DNA of 64,000 nucleotides from Emiliania huxleyi CCMP1516 (GCF_000372725.1 NW_005196528.1:274144-338143), one strand, 5' to 3'; shown: positions 1 through 12,973, counted from the first letter of the stretch. The notes: generated by a model from the sequence alone, not told the origin. Made by a program: numbers and translations.

Positions 1-90
1 TTTTTTTTCCCCCCCCCCCCCCCAATGTTTTAGTCTTTCTCTTTCTCTAGGAGAATAGTTCCTCTTCTCTCACTCTCTCTCATCTCATCT

Positions 91-228
<138 letters not shown>

Positions 229-309
229 GACCCGGTACCGCGAGCGGGCGGCGGCGGTCGGCGGGCCTCGACGCCCAACTTACAGCGCGCGATGGTGGGG
301 ACCGGCTCT

Positions 310-1299
310 CTATCCCGCGCGCGGCGCATCGTCCACTTCCGCTGCGATGGGCTCGAGCGCGCTCGCCCACGTCTCGAACTCCCTCTTGGAGCTGCGGAGC
401 TTGAGCTCGCGCTCGCGCGTCTTGATGGTGAAGCGGTGGACGCCGTCGTCGCGCACCTCCTTGAGGAAGACCTCCGCACCGTCGCAGCGGAGCGAGCCGG
501 CTGGGTGCTCGCCGCGCGCCGCGTCGTCCTCCGTCTTGTAGTAGGAGAGCTCGGCGCCGCCCGCGGGCAGCACGAAGTACCTCCGGTCCCACTTTTGTAG
601 TAGCTTCATCTTGCCGCGCTCCTCGTGCCCGCCCGACTTCTTCTCAAGCCAGCCCCTGGCGCCGGTCCGGACGAGCACGGGCAAGCAGGGCGGGGGGCGC
701 GCAGCGTCGGGGAGCTCCCACGTCGTCTCGTCCGACGGGGTGTGGTGAAAGTAGTGACGGCCAAACTCGTCCGCATACCGAGCCCACCCATTCTCGAGCG
801 GGAGCGGGTCGGCAACCCGCCACTCGTGCGCCTCGCCTGCGGCAGAAAAGGCGCGGCGCATGTACTTTGCAGCGACAAACTCGCGCATGCGTCGGCTCTG
901 GTTGCGGCCGTCTGCGGGCGTCGGCCGCCTAGCCGGTGGCCGCCACTCCCAGAAGAGAGAAGCGCGTTTGTTTCCCCACGACTCCATGTTGTCGACCCAG
1001 TCGTCGTTCCAGTCGTCAGCGGCGCAGCTCTTGACGCGGGAGATGTGCGTACCCAGAGAGCGATGCAGCCCCGAGCATCCGGCGCAGATGAATACTCCGA
1101 TCGAGACGGACGCCCACGCCGTCCGGAACTCGACGTCGCCCTCACACTCGAAGCACTGCTTGTTGTGCGGCTCGCTGAGCAGGCTCTTGAGCCGCTCGGC
1201 GTTGCGCGCCTGCTCTTTTGCCGACGCTTTGTGCGTCGAGAGCACGACAATCCCGTCGCCGTGCATGACGCTTCGCGGCGACTCACCGCTCGAGGCCAT
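310..1299 (-). CDS. ArfGAP-WW-PH domain GTPase-activating protein
   Basis: Intact single-exon ORF of 329 aa. The N-terminal ArfGAP zinc finger has Cys at about residues 49, 52, 72 and 75 (CFEC...CAGC), followed by the conserved SGLHR in which Arg80 matches the catalytic arginine finger, then the THISRVKS and GN segments. A WW domain (about 175-205; DETTWELP) and a PH domain (about 222-325) follow. ArfGAPs speed GTP hydrolysis on Arf small GTPases at Golgi, endosome or plasma membranes; the PH domain would bind phosphoinositides and the WW domain proline motifs. I chose the ATG at 1299 because the four codons upstream in frame begin with GTG. The ArfGAP-WW-PH order is unusual: better-known members combine PH with ankyrin repeats or coiled coils. 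Family assignment is firm; the cargo and target Arf are unknown. Confidence 0.9.
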   Translation of the reverse strand: MASSGESPRSVMHGDGIVVLSTHKASAKEQARNAERLKSLLSEPHNKQCFECEGDVEFRTAWASVSIGVFICAGCSGLHRSLGTHISRVKSCAADDWNDDWVDNMESWGNKRASLFWEWRPPARRPTPADGRNQSRRMREFVAAKYMRRAFSAAGEAHEWRVADPLPLENGWARYADEFGRHYFHHTPSDETTWELPDAARPPPCLPVLVRTGARGWLEKKSGGHEERGKMKLLQKWDRRYFVLPAGGAELSYYKTEDDAARGEHPAGSLRCDGAEVFLKEVRDDGVHRFTIKTRERELKLRSSKREFETWASALEPIAAEVDDAPRAG

Positions 1300-1593
1300 C
1301 CTGCGGAGCACCTTGGCAGCCGCAAAAAGCGATCGACTTTCGCGCAGACACGCCTGAAAAGAATTTTTTACGCCTCCAAGTGCTCCAATCCTAATTTCTC
1401 ACGACAATATGGGGCGTGCCGAGAGAGATCCCCTGTGCCCTGTGCCCAGCCCTCTCCGCGCCGCGATGCACCCTCCCCCTCGCTTTTGCAAAATCCTGCA
1501 AAGGTGGGGACGTGTCTGAGAGATTCTCTCTTCGTGTCTGTCCTCGACCCAGCCCTAGCTTGGGATGTCCGTTTTATTTCTTTATTTGTTTAT

Positions 1594-1656
1594 GGGCGTG
1601 CCGTCCTCCCATCCCTCCTTTGGGTTGTTTGCTTTCTTTCTTTCTTTCTGGGCACG
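1594..1656 (-). promoter_or_regulatory. Shared upstream module (AAAGAAAG / GGGAGGGATGGGAGG)
   Basis: Read on the minus strand this is a run of AAAGAAAG units, then CAACCCAAAGGAGGGATGGG and AGGACGGC. It lies about 300 bp upstream of the ArfGAP start in sense orientation. Near-identical modules occur upstream of other genes here (11938, 14398, 14509, 58436, 58613) and partial ones at 4286 and 4731. It may be a promoter element or a small mobile element that lands near promoters. Confidence 0.4.
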
Positions 1657-2397
1657 GGACTGGCGCGCACTCGTGGCACTAACACAGAGAAGCAAAAACA
1701 AATCTTCAGAGAAGAATTTTCTCAAGACTTCCTCCTCAAAAGAACTTACGGCGGTGGGAATTCTAGCGGGTACAGCAAGTAGCGGCGCGCCAACACACGC
1801 CAGCCAGCGTAGTGGTCCGTAGACTCGACAAGACAAAATTCTCCCTACTCGGCGTCGGCTCTGGGCCGGCGCGGGGGCCCCAGAGGGTGTCCATGCGGGG
1901 GGGGGATGGGGTCCGATGGCCCGCCGCCGATTTTTGCAGTTTTTTTGGCGATTTTCTACTTGTTTTCATGGGAATTCGGCGTACTTGCGGCCATGCTATC
2001 ACGCCTTGCGACAGCCTGTCGGCGCTGTTGACCGTGCAATGATGCACAATTGATCACCTGCATAGCTCGCGGCCTTAGTATCCAGCATTCAGTGACGACC
2101 TGATCGTACGGCCAGTAGGAAGGTGTCCTTCCAGCGCGTGCACGCTTCTGACGCAATGCGCGTCACAAACTGCCTCGGATTGGCTGCTGGCACTCTCGAG
2201 GCTATGCCTACACAGCCTCGCGCGCATGGGCAGTCAAGAGGGACCATGCACTTCTCAGGACAGCGCCGGTGCCTCTCTCTTGGACCGGCAAACTTGGTGG
2301 TCTCGTGTCACCAATGTGACAAAACATTGTTTGGTATTGCTAAAAATCTCTCTCTCTCTCCCAATGTGGGACCAGTGCGGCATCGCGCCATCGACAG

Positions 2398-2815
2398 CTC
2401 TGAACTGCGCCTCACCACTGACCAGGAAGGCCGCCAAGTGGGCCAGCACCGGTCGCACATTGTGGCAGCAGTCAGCAGCGCATGTCTGGTAGCTAGAACA
2501 GCAGCGTCAGGGTCGCAGGGCCGGATCGTGTCAAGCCTCTCGCCCGGCCGGCCGCGTGCAGACGTCGGCCTGTCTGCTGTCTGGAGTGATCTGTCGGCGG
2601 TCAGTACGACCGATCAGGTCGGAGTTTTCTGATGGTTGGGGGGTCTATCTGTATGTACTCCTTGAGATCTTTCCAAATCTGCCCTCTACTTAACCGTACT
2701 TAATCGGGTAGGCGGTGGTATGAGCGAGTATGAGCGCCGGGGCCCCGTTTCCGCGCTGCTGCGCGGCGCACGGTGTGGGCCGGGGGGCCCCGCGCCACCC
2801 CAGAGGGCGTCGGAT
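2398..2815. repeat. Dispersed repeat family R1, copy A
   Basis: About 415 bp matching copy B at 45976-46385 at roughly 90% by eye, in the same orientation. Shared landmarks run from GAACTGCGCCTCACCACTGA through GGTCGCACATTGTGGCAGCA to GAGCGAGTATGAGCGC and a G/C-rich end. The open frames through it are not protein-like. It is probably a transposon-derived fragment. The rest of 1300-3021 holds the upstream module and no gene I can support. Confidence 0.8.
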
Positions 2816-3021
2816 CTTGTAGCCAGTGAGCAGTGTTGAAAAAAAGAATTTCATCCCGCCAGCGTACGGCTGCCTAGACTGACTATAGACCCTTTGCCTG
2901 CCCCTGGCCAAGCTGCAAGCGCGCCCGCAGCCACCGCTCCCTCTAGACATACTGGCCCTTTGCTTGCCCCTGGCCAAGGCTCCGCCAGGCCGTGCGCGCT
3001 CCTCTGGTGCACACGAGGAGA

Positions 3022-4209
3022 TCAGCCAATGATGCAGGCTCCGATCTTAGGGATCACTTTGCCGGCGCGCCCCTTCGGCTTGCCTCCGCCAGGCGCCGCG
3101 TCAGGCGATGGGGTGCTCGTGCTATCTGCGGAGGGGGTCCGCGACTCCCGAACGCGGGCAACCTCGTCGTCGAGTGAGCCCCTTTGCCTGAGCCTGAACC
3201 CGCTCTCCCGAGGCGTCGAGCGCTCGGGCCCAGCCTCGGGCACGCTCGTCAGCGAGCGCTCCGAAGAAGTGCTCAGGTACTTGAGGGACCCCTGCTTAAA
3301 GACGTGCTTGGCGATGGACATCTTGTCGGCCGACGGTTGCCGAAGGGTGCCAGGCGCGGCCCCCGACGGCTCACCCTCTGGCGTCTGGATGTTCGACGCC
3401 GCCTTGATGACGGCGGCCTGCTGCGCCTGGTACTCTGGCACGGCGGGGGACTGGATGGTGAAGAAGAATGAGGGGATACGCTCGGGTTCGTTGCACTCCA
3501 CCGCCGTCTTGAGGAGGTGCATGAGCCCCTCTGCCGAGGTGGGGTTGGTCGCATGCAGCACGTTGTGCACGTTGATGAGTCGGATGAGCGAGTCCACGTC
3601 GGCCTGGTGCGGATGCGCGCTCAGCGGGTCGGTGAAGAAAATAACCGCGCCGATGTCTTCGAGGCACATCAGCGCCGCAATCTGCGCGTCCCCGCCCAGC
3701 GGACCCGAGGAGCACACGGCGCCGTAGACGACCTCGTCGTCCTCGCCAAAGACCGTGCGCAGCATCGCCATCGTCGACGCGGTGCCCGTCACGCGGAAAC
3801 GCTTGAGCGTCTCGGCGTGCTCCTCCACAAACATCCTCATCGCCGGCTTCATGTGGTTGTGGGCGATTAGCGCGAGAGAGCGCATGTCGGACGGACCCAG
3901 CATCGAGGTACCCTCTTCGGACTTTTTGGACCGCATTGACTTATCGGACGCGAACAGGGATTCGAGCGACTGTTGGTTGTCGGCCCCAAATATGAGCTTC
4001 GCGCGGCGCGGGTGCCTCGATATCTCAGCCTCGATCCGGTCGAAGGCATCGTTGGTGAAGGAGGACGACAGGGCGACTCGTTTGATTGACGACTGAAGGA
4101 TGTTCAGCTTTGTTGCCTCTCCGCTTATGGGCGGCGAATGGACCTTTGGCGCGGTGATTGGCGGCGACGCGGGCCTAGGCTGAGTTGCCCTCGGTTCTTT
4201 CGCGCACAT
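3022..4209 (-). CDS. mgsA: Methylglyoxal synthase with N- and C-terminal extensions
   Basis: Intact single-exon ORF of 395 aa starting at ATG 4209. The core at about 111-235 aligns with bacterial MgsA, which converts dihydroxyacetone phosphate to methylglyoxal plus phosphate. Visible motifs are the AHNH phosphate site (117-119), TGTAST (141-146), SGPLGGD with the catalytic Asp at 174, FFTDPL (Asp194) and HPHQADV (His201, Asp204), and ATNPTSA (about 220-226). Bacterial enzymes are about 150 aa; here about 110 residues precede and 160 Ser/Pro/Gly-rich residues follow the core. The enzyme is rare in eukaryotes, so a bacterial origin by transfer is likely. The C-terminus ends in GACIIG, a possible lipid or targeting signal, though not a standard CaaX box. 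All catalytic residues appear present. Confidence 0.92.
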   Translation of the reverse strand: MCAKEPRATQPRPASPPITAPKVHSPPISGEATKLNILQSSIKRVALSSSFTNDAFDRIEAEISRHPRRAKLIFGADNQQSLESLFASDKSMRSKKSEEGTSMLGPSDMRSLALIAHNHMKPAMRMFVEEHAETLKRFRVTGTASTMAMLRTVFGEDDEVVYGAVCSSGPLGGDAQIAALMCLEDIGAVIFFTDPLSAHPHQADVDSLIRLINVHNVLHATNPTSAEGLMHLLKTAVECNEPERIPSFFFTIQSPAVPEYQAQQAAVIKAASNIQTPEGEPSGAAPGTLRQPSADKMSIAKHVFKQGSLKYLSTSSERSLTSVPEAGPERSTPRESGFRLRQRGSLDDEVARVRESRTPSADSTSTPSPDAAPGGGKPKGRAGKVIPKIGACIIG

Positions 4210-4285
4210 TGGCGCGACAACACATGGTCGTATTGCAATAGGTACGTACTTTTAGCTGACTGGGAGAAAAGGGATCCCTCGTTTG

Positions 4286-4322
4286 GCGTGTCTGTTTTCT
4301 TTCTTTCTTTCTTTTAAAAGGG
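4286..4322 (-). promoter_or_regulatory. Partial AAAGAAAG module upstream of mgsA
   Basis: A minus-strand AAAGAAAGAAAGAAAACA tract about 80 bp upstream of the methylglyoxal synthase ATG, matching the A/G half of the module seen at 1594 and elsewhere. The sense orientation agrees with the other copies. Confidence 0.3.
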
Positions 4323-4730
4323 AGAGGGGGTTGGTAATATCACATATCTGCTGCATTGGCGCGACAACACATGGTAATATCTTCGGGCAACGCGGAATTA
4401 ATTAGAGGGTAAGACTCTGACCTGTTCCGACTGTGATCAATCAGACCGAAGCTGAGTGAGTACTGACCTGTTCCCGAACGTCCTCACTTACGGATCATGG
4501 TCGGATCAGGGGCGGAACATGGTCTGGAAATTCCCTAGGTGCCGCCGCCGCTGACCGCTGTTCGAGCACGGTCGGATCAGGTCGGTCGATCAGGTCGGAA
4601 CAGGGTCACAGTATTCGGAGTGTTCACGGCCTCTGCAGCCAGCATGTTTGAGAGACTACTTTATGTATCGTCGAGCGAGCGGACGAGCTCGGACCACTGC
4701 CAGACCACTGCCACCACCTGCCCCCAAAGT

Positions 4731-4772
4731 ACAAAAAAGAAAGAAACCACGCAACCCAAAGTACACAGACGG
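4731..4772 (+). promoter_or_regulatory. Partial AAAGAAAG/CAACCCAAAG module upstream of the ankyrin gene
   Basis: The plus-strand sequence AAAAAAGAAAGAAACCACGC followed by AACCCAAAGTACAC lies about 100-145 bp before the ankyrin ATG at 4876. It resembles the 5' half of the module upstream of other genes in this window. Regulatory function is inference. Confidence 0.3.
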
Positions 4773-4875
4773 CCGCTGTAATTCTTTTCTTCGCTGTGGC
4801 CATCACCTTTGTCCTGCCCTCTTATCTTTGCAACGCGCCCGCAGCCGGACGACCAAACAACCCCCACTTTGCGAG

Positions 4876-7614
<2,739 letters not shown>

Positions 7615-7775
7615 GGGCTCGGGGGCGGGGGCGGGAAGGGGGGGGGGGGTCTGGAGGAGGGCAGAGGGGAGGAGGGCTTAGGGGTGGAGGGCTTATTAGG
7701 GGAGGAGGGCTTATTAGGGGAGGAGGCGGGTTCAGGTCCCAGGGGGGGAGGGCATAGGGGAGGAGGGGGAGTGGA
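7615..7775 (+). repeat. G-rich minisatellite downstream of the ankyrin gene
   Basis: Repeats of GGGGAGGAGGGCTTATTA and related G-rich units follow the ankyrin stop codon. The region 7615-8221 shows no convincing gene; a minus-strand frame at 7732-8133 lacks an ATG start and family features. Confidence 0.7.
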
Positions 7776-8221
7776 GGCCGTCACAACTAGTCCCCAATAG
7801 CAGCGCCGTCCTTTGGGTCGCCGTCCCGCGCCCCCTCCTCTGCTGGCCGGCCTCGCTCCCCGCCGGCGACCTCGTCCAACCGCAGCCGCGCTCTGACGTC
7901 TTGCAGAGTGCGGTATTTGCGAGGCTTGGCATAGGCCGAAGGCCCCGGAATGAGCGTACGGGCTGCGCGGCCTCCGTTCGTTTGCTTCCATGTTCGCAGC
8001 GCGCCGGCGCGAAGCTCGACGACGAGCGACCGTGCGGGCGTTGCTGCTGGCGTCGGTTTTTGAAGATCACGCGGACGGAGTGTCGAGATACGTACGCGTG
8101 ATCCAGTTTCTTATAATTTCGTTTATCGGCCAAAGGCGGCGTTATTAGATATTTAATCTATCAGATTTGTTACACACAACACACACACCAGTCGCAGTCC
8201 CACCGGTGCAGCAGCCAGCAC

Positions 8222-9085
8222 ACCAGAGTGAGGCTGAGGGATCTTGGCGAGACGATTGAGGGGTCCCCGTACGTCAGTAGAGTATCCAGTGCTCATACAA
8301 CCGGCACAACGGTCACAGCGAATGTGAAACCCCCTCGGAAATACTGGATCTTTGCCTTGGCTCCTTGGGGCCCCTCTGTCAGATCAAGAAGCGTGCACAG
8401 AGCAAAATTGGTAGAACCGTCTCCCTTGAGCTGCTGCGCCACTCTCGTAAACTCGTCGACGTAGCCACGTACGTGCCATATTTGGCTTGGCGGCTCGCTA
8501 CCTGTCGGGTCACTCGTTGCGAAATCCTCGCGGGGCCGGAAGAATTCAGGGTAGCTCGCAGAACCATATTCGACGACGGCCACGATGCTCTCGTTCAGGT
8601 TTGTGTTGAACGCCTCGTCTTCAGACTCACATTGCGACACCCGATGGAAGCGTGTGCCGCCTTGGAGCGGCGAAAATTTATTCTCCTGCCAGAGACGAGC
8701 GTCGCTGGAAAACGTTATACCAAATTGCTGCTCGACACTCGCTCGCTCCGTTGAAGTGCCCATGAAAATGCCAGCGGCGGTAGCCAGGCTGCGCGCGTGA
8801 GCAGCTCTTGGAAGGACCCTGCCTTGTGTCCCCAGGGATGATAAGAGAGGCAATGTCGACTTGTTGCTTCTTGCCAGGCGAGCCGCCTTCGGCATCGCCA
8901 TGTGGGGAGGACGCACGACGCAGCGATTCGTTCGTCTCTGCGTTGCGACGTACCGTGGAAAAAACCGAAGAACCCTACTCTCAACATTAATTCTCGCTCG
9001 TTCAACGTAGAAATTTATTTCTTGAGCACTTGAGCACTTGATAGGGTCGATTCCGCATGGTACGGGACCCCTCGATTTATTTCTG
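8222..9085. mobile_element. Putative element with inverted R2 repeats flanking one ORF
   Basis: A diverged plus-orientation copy of repeat R2 (about 8222-8292; GAGACGATTGAGGGGTCC ... CAGTGCTC) and a minus-orientation copy (about 9022-9077; AGCACTTGATAGGGTCGATT ... ACCCCTCGAT) face each other across the ORF at 8293-8901. Other R2 copies are at 22651-22728, 22909-22950 and 40505-40590. The arrangement suggests a terminal-inverted-repeat element carrying one gene, but I find no clear target-site duplication. Confidence 0.45.
8293..8901 (-). CDS. Hypothetical protein between inverted R2 repeats
   Basis: Intact ORF of 202 aa from ATG 8901; a second ATG lies two codons later, and the upstream in-frame start is GTG. 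I do not recognise the family. The first about 50 residues are rich in Ala, Arg, Ser and Leu and lack acids, which could be an organelle-targeting presequence. The rest is a mixed globular-looking sequence with Trp, Phe and charged residues (FHRVSQCESEDEAFN, SIVAVVEYGSASYPEFFRP, QIWHVRGYVDEF). There are no membrane segments or Cys clusters. Its stop codon abuts the left R2 repeat. It could be an element-encoded protein or an ordinary gene with repeats by chance on both sides. Confidence 0.55.
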   Translation of the reverse strand: MAMPKAARLARSNKSTLPLLSSLGTQGRVLPRAAHARSLATAAGIFMGTSTERASVEQQFGITFSSDARLWQENKFSPLQGGTRFHRVSQCESEDEAFNTNLNESIVAVVEYGSASYPEFFRPREDFATSDPTGSEPPSQIWHVRGYVDEFTRVAQQLKGDGSTNFALCTLLDLTEGPQGAKAKIQYFRGGFTFAVTVVPVV

Positions 9086-9585
9086 TGTAATGTAACTACT
9101 TACCTCCTGCCTGCCGCCTCCTTCCACCTCGCCCACGCCTCCGCCTCCCTCCACCTCCCCCCACCACCGACCGCCAGTCGCTGGCGGTACACAACTCGTG
9201 TATCATGCTTCGGCGACCCCCCCCCTCAATCAATCCTGTCGCCACCACCTCGCCCACGCCGCCCCCACCCTCAAGGACTGGTCTCCAAAAAGAAATTACG
9301 TTGAACCCATGCGGCGCTTTTATTTCTCCTTGGCGCTGGCGAGGGCGCGCGGCCGGGGGCGTGAGACGGGTCGCCGGATCGCACCGCTCGACCGAGCTGC
9401 AGACGGCGCCGTTGTTCCATATGCATCGCGACCAAGAGCCCACACGCGCCGCCACGATGCATATATCTCATCGAAGCATAAAAAGAAAAAAACCAGGCAA
9501 TCTCAAGAGCATAACGCAAAACCAACCATGTCTCTTCACACTACACACGCGGGAGTCCTCATTACCCTTGCCAAGGACCTTCCGC
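9086..9585. other. Gene-free C-rich spacer
   Basis: Pyrimidine-rich DNA with two partial copies of CACCTCGCCCACGCC (about 9126 and 9245). No protein family, RNA gene or repeat border recognised. Confidence 0.5.
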
Positions 9586-10308
9586 TCATATCATCCGCGA
9601 GCCTCGCTGGGCACCACCTTCCGCGTCGAACAGCTGGAAGGCATCTGACGTCATACCTGCGTGGCGCATCATCTGGCACTGGGTGCAAGCGAAGCACCAG
9701 TAAGAAAGGCACACGTCCTCGCAAGCGTCGTGGCAGTACAATGCAGGAATCTGGTGGGCAGCGCGTTGGCGGCGGCGCGCAGAGCAGGTGAGGACGACCG
9801 CTGTGATCATGACGGTGATTGAGACCAGCGCCAGCACATGAAAGGCAAGCCAGTCGGGCTGTGAAAGCCACATAGGCACAGGCGCGAGGGTGAAGCAGGG
9901 GTCGCCCGCCTCAACCTGCCTCCCCCCGTTCCAGCCGGCGCGAGGGAAGACCAGGTGGTCTGCGCCGATGGCGGACTCCTCGCACAGGACCATTGACGGC
10001 GCGAACAAGATGTTGTTTACTCCATTCAGGACCTGGTTTCCCCAGAAGATGCAGACGAGCAGGGCAAACATGAGCTGCGCCTTGGTACCCGTGTAAGCGT
10101 ACCTTAGCCAGAGCTGAGTGGTCGTGATTGGGTAGCAGAAGCAAACAGATAAGGAGCTCGTTGTATCCGCACAGATGTCAAACAGTCCCGAGGACCAGCG
10201 GCGGCTCACGGCGTTTGGCTTTGCGTCGTTCATCCTCCCACTCTCGGGATCGGGAGCCGGAGAGGGCACAGAGGGTATTGGGGCCACAATCGTCGCTTGC
10301 TCCTTCAT
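9586..10308 (-). CDS. PLAC8-family Cys-rich membrane protein
   Basis: ORF of 240 aa from ATG 10308; upstream in-frame codons begin with TTG. It has the two PLAC8 Cys-rich segments: SGLFDICADTTSSLSVCFCY near residues 37-58 and CHDACEDVCLSYWCFACTQC near the C-terminus. Two hydrophobic stretches between them (about 77-100 and a Val/Ile/Leu-rich one before the second Cys block) are probable membrane spans. PLAC8/FCR1-type proteins sit in the plasma membrane and have been tied to cadmium or calcium handling and cell-size control; the substrate here cannot be told. It lies 120 bp downstream of the peptidase gene on the same strand. The segment between the Cys blocks is longer than in compact plant members. 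Confidence 0.75.
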   Translation of the reverse strand: MKEQATIVAPIPSVPSPAPDPESGRMNDAKPNAVSRRWSSGLFDICADTTSSLSVCFCYPITTTQLWLRYAYTGTKAQLMFALLVCIFWGNQVLNGVNNILFAPSMVLCEESAIGADHLVFPRAGWNGGRQVEAGDPCFTLAPVPMWLSQPDWLAFHVLALVSITVMITAVVLTCSARRRQRAAHQIPALYCHDACEDVCLSYWCFACTQCQMMRHAGMTSDAFQLFDAEGGAQRGSRMI

Positions 10309-10428
10309 CTTGGCGGTCAACAGCACCAGCGCCACCGTGTGCGAGGCCGACGGACGAAGGCGGCCACAGAGGTTTGGGCGTAAAAAGGGACGAGCACTAC
10401 AATCCAAATCAAACGCGCGCCGCGTGGG

Positions 10429-11592
10429 CTAAACGCTACGTGAGTCTATCACCTCGAACTCGAGACTAGATCGGCTTCCGGTACCACCCTCTGCAGTGAC
10501 TACCCACGTCCCTGCGGCATGAATGGAGCGTCGCCGAAAATCAAAGCACAAGAAACCGCAACTGTCTGCAGTGCCAAATTTTGGTGAAAATGAGTCCTTC
10601 CCAGTAGGATCGTGGTACTGGCGGTGGACAGCCTCCGAAGGGACGCCGAGCCAAGCAAAGGAGAGGCGCTCTCCGATGCCATGCACAGCGCGTACCTGTG
10701 CATTGAGCCCCGGCGGATACTGGGCGGAAAGGGGTCCACCAACGTGTCCTCGAAACTCCTGCTCAAACATCGGCGGCGTCTGTCCAAAGACTGTCTCAAA
10801 AGACTCGCCAAAGGACTCACCGCCGGCCATCCGCTGAAGGACTTGCCTCAAGGACCCGAGGCCCGCGGCGTGGCCTCGAACCAGGAACTCGACAGCGAGA
10901 TGAGCCAACTCCCCCACGTGACCCGCAGTGGAGACCAACGCAGCGCCCCAACGCGCCCCGGATCTGAGAGGCACGAGCAGTGGCAGCGTTGCGACACGCG
11001 CCGCGCCGACTGCCTTTGCCTCGCGAACGAAGCGGATCTTGTCCCCGTAGGCTGGGTCTGACTCCGCGGCAATGGCCATCGCAAGCGCCTCGGCACAGCC
11101 TTCGTTGAACCACGTCGGTATGCGCCTCTTTGGTGCGAGGCTCCTAATCACCTGGTGGCCCATCTCGTGTGCTATGGTTCGCAGAGCGGCCAACAGGCAC
11201 CAGAACTGGCCCGCGTCGTGAAAGGTTCCGGGCCGTGGCCCAGTGGCGATGCTCACGCCACGGCACGTTGGACCGAGGCCGCTTGACCTGCCGAGCTCGA
11301 TTGCCGCACGTCGGCACTCAGCGGCTGAGCGGAGCAAGTACACGTTGAGGTCGAAGGGTTCGGCTTTGAGTAGACCAAAGATGCGACGGGCCGCCAGAAA
11401 GCATGCCCTCCGCCCGTGCTCAAGTGCGGCGGCTTTGACACCGCACTGAGTGCGGACCCGCACCAATAGCTCCACAGGCTGGTGCCCAGGTGCCCCGCCG
11501 CATGCGCTGAATGCGAGGCATTCCAGGTCGAACTCCCAGCCGTCAATCACCTCGCGAGTGCAGGACTGATCGCCGGGATCCGCAGGCTCCAT
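10429..11592 (-). CDS. Gluzincin-type zinc metallopeptidase
   Basis: ORF of 387 aa from ATG 11592; the upstream in-frame start is TTG. The zinc site is HEMGH, followed after about 20 residues by WFNEGCAEALA, which supplies the glutamate third ligand (the HExxH + NEGxAE arrangement of MA-clan gluzincins, as in peptidase_MA-like/DUF1570 proteins). The catalytic Glu is in HEMGH. There is no obvious signal peptide or membrane span. The C-terminal about 120 residues are unassigned and might form a beta domain. It is probably a cytosolic or organellar peptidase with unknown substrate. Catalytic residues look intact. Confidence 0.75.
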   Translation of the reverse strand: MEPADPGDQSCTREVIDGWEFDLECLAFSACGGAPGHQPVELLVRVRTQCGVKAAALEHGRRACFLAARRIFGLLKAEPFDLNVYLLRSAAECRRAAIELGRSSGLGPTCRGVSIATGPRPGTFHDAGQFWCLLAALRTIAHEMGHQVIRSLAPKRRIPTWFNEGCAEALAMAIAAESDPAYGDKIRFVREAKAVGAARVATLPLLVPLRSGARWGAALVSTAGHVGELAHLAVEFLVRGHAAGLGSLRQVLQRMAGGESFGESFETVFGQTPPMFEQEFRGHVGGPLSAQYPPGLNAQVRAVHGIGERLSFAWLGVPSEAVHRQYHDPTGKDSFSPKFGTADSCGFLCFDFRRRSIHAAGTWVVTAEGGTGSRSSLEFEVIDSRSV

Positions 11593-12973
11593 GACACACA
11601 CATAGTTTAGTACGTACAAAAGAGAGAACCCATCATCGCGTGTTGTTTAATAAATTTTACATGGTTACGCGGTATTAAACTAAAAGTACAAAAAACTGGA
11701 ATGGAAAGGGTCCTCACGACGCGATGTCTGCTCGCATTCTCACACCTAAAGATACGTCGTACGTCCCTCTTTTCTTCATTCAGTCAGCACGATGTGGGCG
11801 CTTTCCGGACCCCAGCGCAGCGTCTCAGATCCGTCCTCTCATGACCCAATCTGCTCGCCCCTGCCATCTGACGTTGTCGCCGATAACGACGTGGAGATGT
11901 GCGACGCGACTGAACAATCCATCTATCTCGCAGGACCAACCAAAGAAAGAAAGAAAGAAAACGGACAGCCCAAGGGAGGGATGTGAGCTGGCCGCTGCGG
12001 AGACCTCACCCGCGGCACGTTTGGAGAGGACCAGAATGACGACTAGCCTTCCATTGAAACCAACCCTCCTTTCCAAAGTCACAAGCTAAAGATGTTCAGA
12101 CACGGGCCTCCCGGAGGGGGGTACTCTTTAGCTGTACTCTCCCGTATGGGAAGCCCCCGGTACTCTCTAGCTGTACTCGCCTGGCAGGGGTTGAATTGAT
12201 ACCCGCTGGGTAGGTCAGCTCGAGGAGCTGTATGTGATCTGTGATCTGTGAGGGTCCGCCCGCAGGCGCATTTTGTATACCGAGGCGGTGCCCGGTGCCG
12301 AACCTGTCGGACCTTAAGACAGCATTGTAGATCCCTGGGCGAGGGTGGTGGCGTCCCCGTCGGGTCAGGGCTGAAGGCGGGGGAGACCAACCCGATCTCT
12401 CCGGCGTCCCGGGAGCGTGATTGACACCTCCCCCCGTGCCGAGGAGCTGTATGTACCTGAGTCGGGCACTCAAGGCGTACCGCACGGCGGAGAAAAAGGC
12501 GGCGGACGAGGATCCGCTAGCTGTGACCCGTGCCACTCTGTCTGTCTACATCTGCTTGTTTGTTAAACTCGAGTTGTTTGTTTGTCTTCCCGCTCCGGTG
12601 AGGCTGTATCAGGGCCCAGGGGCCAGGGGGAGGGGCCCGGTGATGAGAACACGTTCCGAGCCTAGCTACACACACATTCTGATCCATTCTTTCCCGTTAC
12701 CTTCCCACTCAGGTGCGAACAGACCTTCAGCTTCACTTCAAATAAATCCCGAGCCGAACAAGACCTCTTCGGTATGCTGTTGGCAATACCTGACAACCTG
12801 ACTGAGGAAGATCCTCCCACTTTACCACCCCCGACCGAGGTGCGGCACATCCACAAGTTCGAGAGTTGTTGCAAGTTCGTGGGTGGGTGCATAGGTTTTT
12901 GAATTGAAGAAACCCTCGGGGCCCACCCCGACCACCCTGGACGTGACGCAACTCGCCTTGGACGGTGGTGTAC
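11593..12973. other. Intergenic region with module copy and unclassified repeats
   Basis: Contains an AAAGAAAG...CCCAAGGGAGGGATG module at about 11938-11986 (+). At 12100-12470 there are reiterated GTACTCT(C/T)TAGCTGTACTC and GAGGAGCTGTATGT motifs that look like mobile-element remains. No gene supported. The region serves as the upstream flank of the gene at 12974. Confidence 0.4.
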
